64,000 nt of DNA from Plazaster borealis (taxonomy: Eukaryota; Echinodermata; Asteroidea; Forcipulatida; Labidiasteridae), in NCBI GenBank assembly GCA_021014325.1, contig CM037472.1:34434234-34498233 (forward strand). Reading direction: 5' to 3'. The notes under the pieces were generated by a model. The model saw nothing but the letters and a program-made list of their open reading frames with translations, made no database searches and was not told the origin of the DNA. This document shows, piece by piece, positions 56,339 to 64,000 of this stretch. Position 1 is the first letter of the stretch. The number at the start of each line of letters is the position of its first letter. The translations under genes were made by a program, and so were the position numbers.

Positions 56339-57430
56339 TTAACGTCTTCCTTTGGGCCAGCATTTCAGACGCACGAAGAGCCTATTGTAGGCAAGTCTGA
56401 AATTGCGGTTAGACCAGGCGTAGAGGTACGGGTTGATTGCCGAGTTAGCCCAGATAAACAGGGACGCTACCTGACGAAAATAATCGGACACTTCCGTGAA
56501 ACCGCTGCAGATGACGTACACCAAGTGTGGGGTCCAGCAGCAAGCGAAGACCGTAAAGATCAACAACGGTATGCGGGTTAGGTTGAGCTCTCGTTTGCTC
56601 ACGCCACGATTATTTAGGGGGGCAGCATCATTAGTGACAGAATTGGACACAGTAGACACTGTGCTACAGTTAGTGGTGCTCCTTTCTTGAATCTGGAACG
56701 CCTCAACAGTCGGTTTGGACGTGTGGCGGGGGACGGCACCAGTGTGGACTCGCCGGTGGCTCGCCCGTGCCGCGTACACCGTCAGACCGTATAAAATCGG
56801 TACGAGGATGAAAGCTGGAATAATGACGAAGAAGCTCAAGTAGACAATGGAGACAACCGGTTTGGAAATGACGGTGCATCCCCGATGCTCATAACTGTAA
56901 ATCACTTCACTGGAGCCGTTAAGAGACGGCAGGACAATGGTGACAAAGACGAAGATCCAAATGACAGCAATGTCAACTATCACAATCTTGTTACTGCAAC
57001 AACATGCGTAGCAGGTACGCGGTCGGGTGATAAGAAAGTAGCGGTTAAACGTGATGAACAGGAGGGTGGTGAGTGACACGGCAAACATTGTGGTTGGAAT
57101 GTAGTAGGTAATCTTGCACAACACCATGTTGTCCGGAAAGCCTTTGAAGATCATGATGGGAACCATGAAGAACAACTGTTGCATGCTGGTGAAGAGATCT
57201 GCCATGCATAGGTTACCGATCAGAGCCGTGCATGAGTTGCGGAGCTTAGGCGTGGTGACTAGAGCCGTCAGGGCGAGGCAGTTACCAAACACCCCAAACA
57301 ATCCCGAGACGATGAAGAAAACACCCTGGAACCCCATCCATAGTAGATGGTATTCCACCGGACGCAACTTGTCCTGCTCTCCACTCGCATTGAGGAAAGT
57401 GGAGTTATCCGCGTACAATTCACCCATCAT
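56339..57430 (-). CDS. Class A (rhodopsin-like) orphan G protein-coupled receptor, single exon
   Basis: Encodes 363 aa from ATG at 57430. The open frame continues upstream to a TAG without another ATG, so 57430 (or the adjacent ATG at 57427) is the likely start. The extracellular N-terminus is about 29 aa with N-glycosylation sites NST (9) and NAS (14). Seven membrane segments lie at roughly 30-56, 68-92, 102-128, 147-168, 192-220, 284-308 and 318-338. Family A marks are GN in TM1 (49-50), LCMAD in TM2 (Asp78), Cys105 and Cys185 for the conserved disulfide, NRY (129-131) instead of DRY, Trp158, Pro205, CWTP (298-301) and NPYLY (333-337), then a helix 8 and a very short tail with Cys357. Loop 3 is about 60 aa and Ser/Thr-rich. 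The NRY box and PKLRNS after TM1 recall the Tre1/Moody/GPR84 and melatonin-receptor-related group; the ligand is unknown. It should act at the plasma membrane. The reading frame is fully intact. Confidence 0.93.
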   Translation of the reverse strand: MMGELYADNSTFLNASGEQDKLRPVEYHLLWMGFQGVFFIVSGLFGVFGNCLALTALVTTPKLRNSCTALIGNLCMADLFTSMQQLFFMVPIMIFKGFPDNMVLCKITYYIPTTMFAVSLTTLLFITFNRYFLITRPRTCYACCCSNKIVIVDIAVIWIFVFVTIVLPSLNGSSEVIYSYEHRGCTVISKPVVSIVYLSFFVIIPAFILVPILYGLTVYAARASHRRVHTGAVPRHTSKPTVEAFQIQERSTTNCSTVSTVSNSVTNDAAPLNNRGVSKRELNLTRIPLLIFTVFACCWTPHLVYVICSGFTEVSDYFRQVASLFIWANSAINPYLYAWSNRNFRLAYNRLFVRLKCWPKGRR

Positions 57431-57572
57431 CACACAAACCTCTGCTTCAGATGTGTGAAGTTCGAAGTTCAACAGTGATCCACACAAAACAGAAGCCACA
57501 CATACAGTAAAAATGCTATCACTCTATACCTGTTTACCAACCTTCACAAAGAAGAAGATCATTTTGCGGTTT

Positions 57573-57959
57573 TCAAATTTCAGTAGAATCACAACGCGTT
57601 TGGGTGACAGTTGTTTTGTTTTCTCGTAGAACTATATTAAAAAGTGCACGCAGTTCACAGACGATGTTTATTGAAACATAATAAACCTGTATCGCTGGAG
57701 AAGTTTCAAAAACGGCAGTTTCATTCAGACTGTTTTTCAGCATCAGTGATGATTTGGTTTTGATGTTCAGCTTACTGGGGGTATCAATGAAGCGTTTTTT
57801 GTTAACCAACAGTGCGAGGACGTCAGCCAGAACAACGAGACCGGATTTCACGGTGTAGTCTACTCCCGCGTCGTTCTGAATGAACGTCTCGTCCTGGCTT
57901 AATTGATCACGAATTCCCAACACCTCCAGACTCCGACGACATTCACCGCATATTGTCTA
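57573..57959 (-). other. Unassigned open frame upstream of the GPCR
   Basis: Open for 128 codons after an in-frame TAG, with no ATG before the middle (SLMLKN), so it could only be an internal or terminal exon; the TAG itself supplies an AG. The translation looks globular: CGECRRSLEVLGIRDQLSQD, then a DAGVDYTVKSGLVVLADVLA stretch, NKKRF, and a hydrophobic SINIVCELRALFNIV near the end. It ends 142 bases before the receptor start on the same strand. I recognise no domain. It may be a real exon of a neighbouring or fused gene, 5' leader sequence, or chance. Confidence 0.25.
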
Positions 57960-58405
57960 ATAACCGACGTTCATTTTTCAATTTATATACCTTTTGGTAT
58001 TATCATGTCACTATAGATGAGACGTTTCTGGCACGTGTTATCGTTTGATCACCGTACAGATAAACATCACCGTGTTCTCCCAGAATTCAGCCAATGAAAG
58101 GAATCGGGGGGACGGTGCGATTGATTGATACCTCAGGATATACGCAATCCCAGCGTGTGTGGCGCTATTGGGCTCTGGACGATGTTTAATGCTCACTTCA
58201 CAGTGTAAACTGCGGCTCATGTCGTCATACAGTACTCACTTAGCAGGTGCCTCATTCTCACAAGACTCGTAGTTTCACGCACAGGAATACAGCCTCAATT
58301 CATATATATATGTATATTTTTGTCAGTGTCTTCAAGTACAAAAGTACGGAGTCCTTAAAGGGACAAAACAAAGAAAAATTTAGCAGATAAAGAATAAATT
58401 TAACA
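57960..58405. other. Intergenic DNA, nothing recognised
   Basis: No TATA or initiator arrangement convincing enough to call a receptor promoter. Confidence 0.4.
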
Positions 58406-58407
58406 TT

Positions 58408-58585
58408 ATTTCGTTCTTCGAAATAGTATTTCGTCCCCTCAAAATTATAGTTCATTCTCTCGCAATAATATTTCGTTCCAGCGAAATATAATTTCGATTC
58501 CTCGATCTATTTTTTCGTATTACGAGGGAACAAAATACTATTTCGAGGGAACTAAATAATATTTCAAGGTAATGAAATACCCTCT
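58408..58585. mobile_element. Foldback repeat of CGAAATA-TATTTCG words
   Basis: TTCGAAATAGTATTTCGTCC, GCAATAATATTTCGTTCC and GCGAAATATAATTTCG on the left pair with GAGGGAACAAAATACTATTT and CGAGGGAACTAAATAATATT on the right. Imperfect palindrome, non-coding. Confidence 0.65.
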
Positions 58586-58589
58586 TTAT

Positions 58590-59003
58590 TATTTTCACCT
58601 ATAACAAGTTTGTTGTACCTGTCCATTTAGGAGCTCCACAAAAACGCATATAACTATTGTCTTATAAAGTCGTACACAAATTCTCATCAGATACAATTAC
58701 AAACAGTTCACTCAATATACTTAAATGTAATTTTTTACCAAGAAACAAGCCCAATATGCACTGTGCACGAAATTCCTCACAAACGTAAACCGTTTTTCGT
58801 TGTTTTCAGCAACAATAAATTCTATGAAATATTGATGGGTTGAATGTACAATGTGTTTATCAAAACTACAGGGTGAACATGAATTGATTCCTCCAAAAAC
58901 CTTCGTTGCACTACCATACCTTTAACATTCAACTTATTCAACACTGACACAGCACATTGTTTTAACTCAACTGGTTTCAGAGAATACAATGTGTAAATGA
59001 CAC
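58590..59003. other. Intergenic DNA, nothing recognised
   Basis: No supportable feature. Confidence 0.5.
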
Positions 59004-59152
59004 CTATAGACCCCTTGCATTGGCCGCCACCGTTGAGGAACATGTCCGCGTGAAAGGCTATCATTGGCTGAGAGTCGCGCGCAGCGAGTACGCGGGTGCA
59101 CCTTTTGTTTGTCATCAAAAATGGCGGTCAATGACGTCATGTGCAATCCATG
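59004..59152. mobile_element. Family H MITE, second copy
   Basis: Left TATAGACCCCTTGCATTGGC, followed by GCCACCGTTGAGG and TATCATTGGCTGAGAG. The right end TGACGTCATGTGCAATCCA is diverged from the ATGCAAGGGG expected. Confidence 0.65.
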
Positions 59153-59159
59153 TATTAAA

Positions 59160-59955
59160 TTCAATTCAGTTCAATATTACATTTATTTCCATCCTGAACA
59201 GTACATAACATAAATGCAAAAAAATACAGTATTGTGGAGGCACGATCCTAATAAGCCAAGGCTTGTAGGGGAGTGCCTTTAGAAGAGAAAAACAAAAGAC
59301 ATTATTCATTATTTAATGAAAAATGTACAAGTTAATCAATTAAGACAAGACAAATGATCTGATGGGGACAGATGATCTGACGAAGAAATTGAGATAAGTG
59401 GCAATTAAAAGTTATAAATATGCAGGGGAGGAGGCAAATCTGGAAAATAAACCAAAAGGAAAGACTATGCTACATAGTGAGATAAGAAACTCTTTGAAAG
59501 AGTTCTTAAAGGAGCACAGTACGGAGATTTTTGACTTAATTGATTGGTCAGTGCTATTCCAAAGACTGCGACCATAAAAGCAAAAGGTGTTCTTGTGCTG
59601 AGATGTACGTGTGAAAGGTATGTACATGTTGCTGTGTGATCTAGTGTGATGGTATTATTAGTAAACTTAAGCATGAAAATGCCAGTCTGAAACTTATTAA
59701 TATCAGACAGGGTGAGAGTGTGCAATTTAAGAAAAAGAGGTGTAGTATGACCACGTGGTAGGGAGTCAGTACAGATCCGAATGACCCGTTTTTGAATCAC
59801 TAATAGTGAGTGAAGTTTAGAAAGTAGAAGGGTGAGCCCAAACGATATTGGTTCAATAGTTTTCAAAGCTTGTGGAACTTTTTGCCCCCAACGTTCAGCA
59901 TATCCCAGCCCAGCGCCTGTTTTGGAAAAGGTAAGTGCCTAAGCCCAACAAAAGT
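59160..59955 (-). pseudogene. 3' part of a non-LTR retrotransposon (RT thumb and C-terminal domain)
   Basis: On the minus strand a frame open from about 59950 to 59465 encodes SKLHSLLVIQKRVIRICTDS, then HTTPLFLKLHTLTLSDINKF plus QTGIFMLKFTNN, and later STRTPFAFMVAVFGIAL. These are the blocks that follow the RT palm in many CR1/Jockey/I-type LINEs (LQ-RAIRII, TPLF--L--L-L-DI---Q, F-Y-F-N). The terminal SKSFLSHYVA is followed by a stop. A 3' region runs to a TGAATTGAATT-type tail near 59160. The YxDD catalytic part is absent (5' truncation), so it is inactive. Confidence 0.8.
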
Positions 59956-60193
59956 AAAATATAAAGAGGTATCACAATTTATGTGAATCTCTTTCAATCT
60001 CAAAAAATGTAAGGATATACCGTTATTTCAGCATAGGCTTATTCACTTTAAAACGAAGAATTTATCAATATTATCCCACCACCATTTCACGAACGTCAGT
60101 GATTGTCCAGCTTTATATAACCCCTGCTGGGCTTGGCCTCGCATTATCTTCAATTGAAATTCAGAAAGATTCCATTATACTAGATTCGAAGGT

Positions 60194-60538
60194 TTTAAAG
60201 GCTGTGTATACATTTGGTAATTGTCAAAGACCAGTATCCTCACTTGGTGCATACCAACATACATAAAATAACAAACCTGTGAAATTAAGCTCAATCGGTC
60301 ACTGGAGTCGCGAAAAAAGGGGGAACAAATCCTTTAATATTTTCACTGTTTTCAAATATAGAGTTTTTGTCTCACGAGATCAAAACTAATTGTTTTACTC
60401 TTTTATCAAAAACTATTGCATTCCAAGCAAAAATATTTAAAGGAAAGTTTCCCACCATGACCATCTTTATACCGTGTAAGTTATGGGCAAATCTGTGAAC
60501 ATATTTTTTACTCTTACCACTGCTACACACACCCTTTA
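60194..60538 (+). mobile_element. Family A-related MITE, second subtype
   Basis: Starts TTTTAAAGGCTGTGTATACA plus TTTGGTAATTGTCAAAGACC and ends ACCACTGCTACACACACCCT plus TTATA. The interior matches 23470-23802 (TTTTCACTGTTTTCAAA, AGCAAAAATATTTA, CCCACCATGACCATCTTTA). Confidence 0.75.
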
Positions 60539-60539
60539 T

Positions 60540-61855
60540 AGAACTGCTAACTATTAACGCACCTCGAAGTCACAAAATCCTTCTTTGACTGAAGACATAA
60601 TGCGTCGTCTACACTTGTCTTTGAGCCGCCCTCAACCAGTTGTTTTTCTTGTCAATATTATTCCTCAGCCAAAGCTTAGCGGAAAAGGTTACCAATCCTC
60701 TCGGGTGTATCTATGAAAACAGATCTCTCCATTTTCAAACGTGACCGCGAATCGTTGTCCCATCAAACGGGATGACAACCAACAAGACTAAATAAAACAC
60801 AATCAGTGAAAACTCTGTGGATAAACATTGGCCGTTTCCGTCTACTCTCGTACCGAAACGATAATATCCTTAAAACCCTGCGATGCCCCACCCCTGTCAG
60901 ATTTACACGAATGCCATTAGGTAGTGCAGCCAGTAGACCGTGGGGAAACGTGTATTTATAACTTCTTTGTAATGTTGTTTTCATACTTTTTTCAAAGCTA
61001 ATAACCTTTCCAGATGTTGTAGAGACAGTTTGAAAAAAACAAATTAACAAATATTAATTTTTAATTTTGTTGTGTTAATTAGTATGTGTTTTCACTGTAA
61101 AACCGCAGTATTTTTTTGTGCACAAGTCTATGTAGAAAGTGTTTTCTAACTGGAGATTCCGAGCCCATGTGTCACACTGCCTATAGGGTCATAAACTATG
61201 TCAATTGGGCCTGTCTGAGGATATAACTTAAAAGGTTTCAACTATTTTTGCAAAAACTTAATGAGTAATTAACTAAAATGTGTTTTCGGTCTACTGACTG
61301 CAGACCGGTAGGCAATACAAGGATTAAAAATCTGACCCGTGCTCTTAAAAAGATTTCTTTCAAACTCTTTTGTCTAATACAGCTGTCCACATTACATAAT
61401 GAGATTTCATAAAACCATTAAGTCTTCTTACGAATAATTTGATCGAACTTTTGGATCACATTGCATTATAATAAGAATCGAGTGATATCATTTTTAATTA
61501 CAAGAATAAACACAAGGTATAGAAGAAACATTGAACTATATACATCGTCCCGTTCCAATCCATGTATTTAAACATACTATAATTATTATTACAAGATCAA
61601 TATACATTCACTTTTACCGAGAGTTAACAGCCAACGTCATTTGTGATAATATTTGTCTGAACAATAGCGCCTTAAAAAGCCTCATTTTGGTTAGGAAATT
61701 CTTGAATCCACAGCTGCACTGAGCTGCTATTCACTAATGTTAAATCAACAACACTGAAGCCAGAAATACCTGGGATTTGAGCCGATTCTAACCCTCCTCC
61801 AGAAGCCATTTTAAAATGCCATTGTTAGGTGTGACGTAGGGCTTCAACTTAACAG
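60540..61855. other. Intergenic DNA, nothing recognised
   Basis: A minus-strand frame at 60763-61050 has no recognisable domain. Confidence 0.45.
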
Positions 61856-61858
61856 GTC

Positions 61859-61893
61859 CCCTGTCTTTATCCCCAAGAAGGATAAAGACAGGC
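61859..61893. repeat. Perfect 13-bp hairpin
   Basis: CCTGTCTTTATCC and GGATAAAGACAGG are exact complements around a CCAAGAA loop. Confidence 0.85.
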
Positions 61894-62122
61894 ACTGGTC
61901 TTACAGGCCCAATAGTTTCATTGGATAATATGATTTCAATGGATAAGCGTGCAGTGACGTTTTAAGCTTATGATTGGTCCGAGGTTATGTAATTTGTCAG
62001 CTTGCACTTTCGATCTTCTGCAAGTTTTGTGTATTCGATCCGAAAGCCTCCTTGTTATAAAATTGGTAATGGCTGTAAGCATCCTGCGAAATTGTTTCGT
62101 CTGAAATGCCTTCGTAGATTAT

Positions 62123-62593
62123 GGGTGCGTTCGATTAGCTTCCCCGTGTGTACCGGGGATTTACACTCGTGGTAGCCACGAAACGAGGCTAATCGAACGC
62201 TGCAGTGTTTTCACTTGGCACTCTGGGAAACTTAAGGGCAAAGGTTGTTGAGTAGGCGTGCGACTTAAAAAAGAGTTAACAAACAGCTCCGTCATTTCAG
62301 TCGTCTTGGAAAATGTCGATGTCCGTGACGACACAATTATCATTCATAATTTGTAACACACTCACCAACTGTTTGCTTGCAGGAAATACATTTCCTTTTC
62401 ATTTTCCATTGTTTCATAAACGATAAATCTGTGTATTAATTTGTACTTTTTCGAATTCAACTTGTCCCCCGCCATCTTGGTATGATATCGCCTGCACCCG
62501 CTCGCGAGCTGGGGCTGTGGTGGCTGACACCGGGGCAGACACGAGTATCATGTGATGGCTAATCGAACGCTCTCGTGTAACCTAATAGCACCC
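62123..62593. mobile_element. MITE with GGGTGC..GTTCGATTAGC ends
   Basis: Left GGGTGCGTTCGATTAGCTTC; right, inverted, GGGTGCTATTAGGTTACACG then AGAGCGTTCGATTAGCCATC, so the right end carries an extra 20-base block. A further GCTAATCGAACGC occurs at 62188-62200, forming an internal hairpin with the left end. GGGTGCGTTCGATT termini are frequent in hAT/P-like MITEs. The target duplication is unclear. Confidence 0.65.
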
Positions 62594-62610
62594 TATAAAT
62601 CAATAAAAGA

Positions 62611-62848
62611 ATTTGAATCTTCAAAACTCATCTCAAGGCGAGTTTGGATATTTCAATTTCCGTGGTGTCCGTTTGTGTGCGGCCAGAGATGCGGTTGGTA
62701 CCCGCTGTCACCACGCCAAATGTGTCGGATTCGACATTCTTGATGAAAAACAGGTTTTTGCTGTTTTCTCAACAAGTAGACACTGTATTCAGCTGAAACT
62801 TTCACAGGTGACTTTGATTGTATCATTCTTGAAGATTTTGCCTATAAA
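62611..62848 (-). mobile_element. Family B dispersed repeat, inverted copy
   Basis: GGTGTCCGTTTGTGTGCGGC, AGAGATGCGGTTGGTACCCG, CTGTCACCACGCCAAATGTG, AGTAGACACTGTATTCAGC and TGAAACTTTCACAGGTGACT follow the inverted family B order and abut the MITE at 62123-62593. Confidence 0.78.
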
Positions 62849-62884
62849 TAAAATAAAAAAACACCAATATATGACGCTACCTTG

Positions 62885-63205
62885 AGCTTCATCGACTTGT
62901 TTAAATCAGTAATCTGGTTGGGGAGTAGATCAACGCAGTGTGCAGATAGCCACTGATACAGATCCTATACGAGTGTCACGAGGCTACGATGGGTACGGAT
63001 AATACTGATATAGAGAGAGTTGAAGCAGCTATCTTGGCAACTATCAAAAGGGGCCGGAAAAATTACTCGCCTCCAAATTTGGTAAAGATGAGGACGAGCT
63101 AGAAGGATTGTCTCTTTAAGCTAAATTAAAAATTTGCTTTGTAAAGAGGGGTACGAGAGGAGTACGTAACCCCCCCTTGTTCTATTCACTGGGTTCTTGA
63201 CTGCA
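62885..63205. other. Intergenic DNA, nothing recognised
   Basis: No supportable feature. Confidence 0.5.
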
Positions 63206-63206
63206 A

Positions 63207-63238
63207 ATTATTATTATTATTATTATTATTATTATTTA
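63207..63238 (+). repeat. (ATT)n microsatellite
   Basis: About ten ATT units followed by TATTCGTCATCATTGAAAC. The plus-strand TTTATT gives AATAAA on the minus strand, about 210 bases past the stop of the receptor exon, a possible poly(A) signal. It may equally be the tail of a minus-strand retroposon. Confidence 0.75.
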
Positions 63239-63448
63239 TTCGTCATCATTGAAACACGATACAAAACAAGAAAACCAACAATACAAGAGACACTAGCTGA
63301 TGACAGGAACTAAAAAAGTGAATTAAATCACTGTTGCCCTCAGGCATTTAGCTCCCGATATAATACAAGTTAATAAAATTCAATAAAATATGTAAATGTA
63401 AAATTCGAACATTCACTTTTAGATCTACTAATCACACGTAATGACAGC

Positions 63449-63745
63449 TCACTTGAACTGCGTTTCCATTTCTGGAGGATCAGCTTCTCGCTCCGAAGAT
63501 TTCATAGTCGCTCTACTACTGATTGTGTTCACTTTGTAGACCTTGGTGTCCTGTCCAGCTCGACGGGTGGCGCTCGATAACTTTTTCGCCCACATGCTTC
63601 GCACTCGCCCGGTGAACGCGAAAGCAAAGAAGGACATGGGTCCCTGGAGGGTGAAGACGACAGTGATGACGTAGGAGAAAGCGCTGTCCTCAAAATAACC
63701 CACGATGAAGATTCCAAACCATAGCAGACCGGTAGCTACGAAAGT
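63449..63745 (-). CDS. Last coding exon of a family-B / adhesion-type 7TM receptor (partial)
   Basis: Minus-strand reading opens after TACTAG at 63746-63751 (acceptor AG) and continues in frame for 98 codons to a stop at 63449. It starts TFVATGLLWFGIFIVGYF, which contains the GL-WxFG signature of the sixth membrane helix of adhesion and secretin-type GPCRs. Next is SYVITVVFTLQGPMSFFAFA, the seventh helix with the LQG motif diagnostic of the group, then FTGRVRSMWAKKL and a polar cytoplasmic tail rich in Arg, Ser and Glu. No start codon belongs here (GTG at 63703 is internal). Upstream exons, including any GAIN domain and TM1-5, must lie beyond the right edge. Such receptors sit in the plasma membrane and signal through G proteins; ligand and subfamily cannot be told. 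Confidence 0.82.
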   Translation of the reverse strand, partial: TFVATGLLWFGIFIVGYFEDSAFSYVITVVFTLQGPMSFFAFAFTGRVRSMWAKKLSSATRRAGQDTKVYKVNTISSRATMKSSEREADPPEMETQFK

Positions 63746-64000
63746 CTAGTACAAAATAATAAGAATTGCATTATGACTAAATTAGGTGCAATTATGTCAT
63801 TCTAAAAAAGACATGTTTTCGTAAAATCTTGTAGTGGAAGTTTGCAATTTGGACTGAACATACAAGTGCTGTTCTCGCAAAGCTGAAAACTATTGACTAA
63901 CAAGAAAAACAAACAGGGCACCAGAATTAAAGTTATTTGACTGTTTACGTTTTTGTGCAAATGAATATATTTTTAGGTCTTCAGCAGCAGCCCTATAAAA
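63746..64000 (-). other. Intron of the family-B 7TM receptor gene
   Basis: Sequence preceding the acceptor is AT-rich and has no open continuation of the exon frame. No further exon was found before the window ends. Confidence 0.6.

Noticed and set aside
56255..57458. Plus-strand frames opposite the GPCR
   Set aside because: They are antisense shadows of the receptor coding sequence.
57431..57499. Receptor N-terminal extension beginning at GTG 57499
   Set aside because: No ATG in this part; the frame meets a TAG upstream, and the tandem ATGs at 57430/57427 precede a normal glycosylated N-terminus.

Overview
The window looks like intergenic and intronic DNA of a marine deuterostome, most likely an echinoderm and probably a sea star. 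The signs are AT-rich non-coding DNA, very few long ORFs, a tRNA-Leu-derived SINE, fragments of CR1/L2/Jockey-type LINEs, a decayed piggyBac transposase, and many short inverted-repeat transposons. One MITE family, with ends like TTAAAGGCACTG..ACACGTTTGG, matches my memory of Asterias-type genomic sequence; I could not check this. Nothing bacterial is present (no operons, no CRISPR).

Only two host genes are supported, both on the minus strand near the right end. One is a single-exon class A orphan GPCR (56339-57430, 363 aa) with NRY, CWTP and NPxxY motifs. The other is the last coding exon of a family-B/adhesion-type 7TM receptor (63449-63745), whose upstream exons lie beyond the window. A further open stretch (57573-57959) is unassigned.

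Layout. 1-9 kb: sparse DNA with a degenerate tandem repeat, a family A MITE, a truncated TIR element and a 201-bp hAT-type MITE with perfect 8-bp target duplications. 9-20 kb: family B repeats, a TACTCG-rich patch, a piggyBac pseudogene, a possible hammerhead-ribozyme relic of a Penelope-like element, and an L2/CR1 LINE tail. 23-30 kb: family A, B and D MITEs, a LINE pseudogene interrupted by a SINE and bracketed by inverted repeats, and a 1.04-kb TIR element built of CGTGAATATTGACG-like palindromes. 31-32 kb: a 13-copy satellite of 84-90 bp with higher-order structure. 33-38 kb: interstitial telomere-like repeats, a tandem duplication whose two copies are an empty and a filled MITE site, and foldback MITEs. 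40-42.4 kb: a family A-like MITE split by a 1.84-kb hAT-type insertion. 44-53 kb: more foldback MITEs, a second SINE and a duplicated segment flanking a MITE. 53-64 kb: MITEs, the receptor genes and a minus-strand LINE fragment.

The region is mainly a record of nested transposition. Several insertions can be proved within the window because an empty or uninterrupted copy is also present. I found no convincing new multi-gene system.
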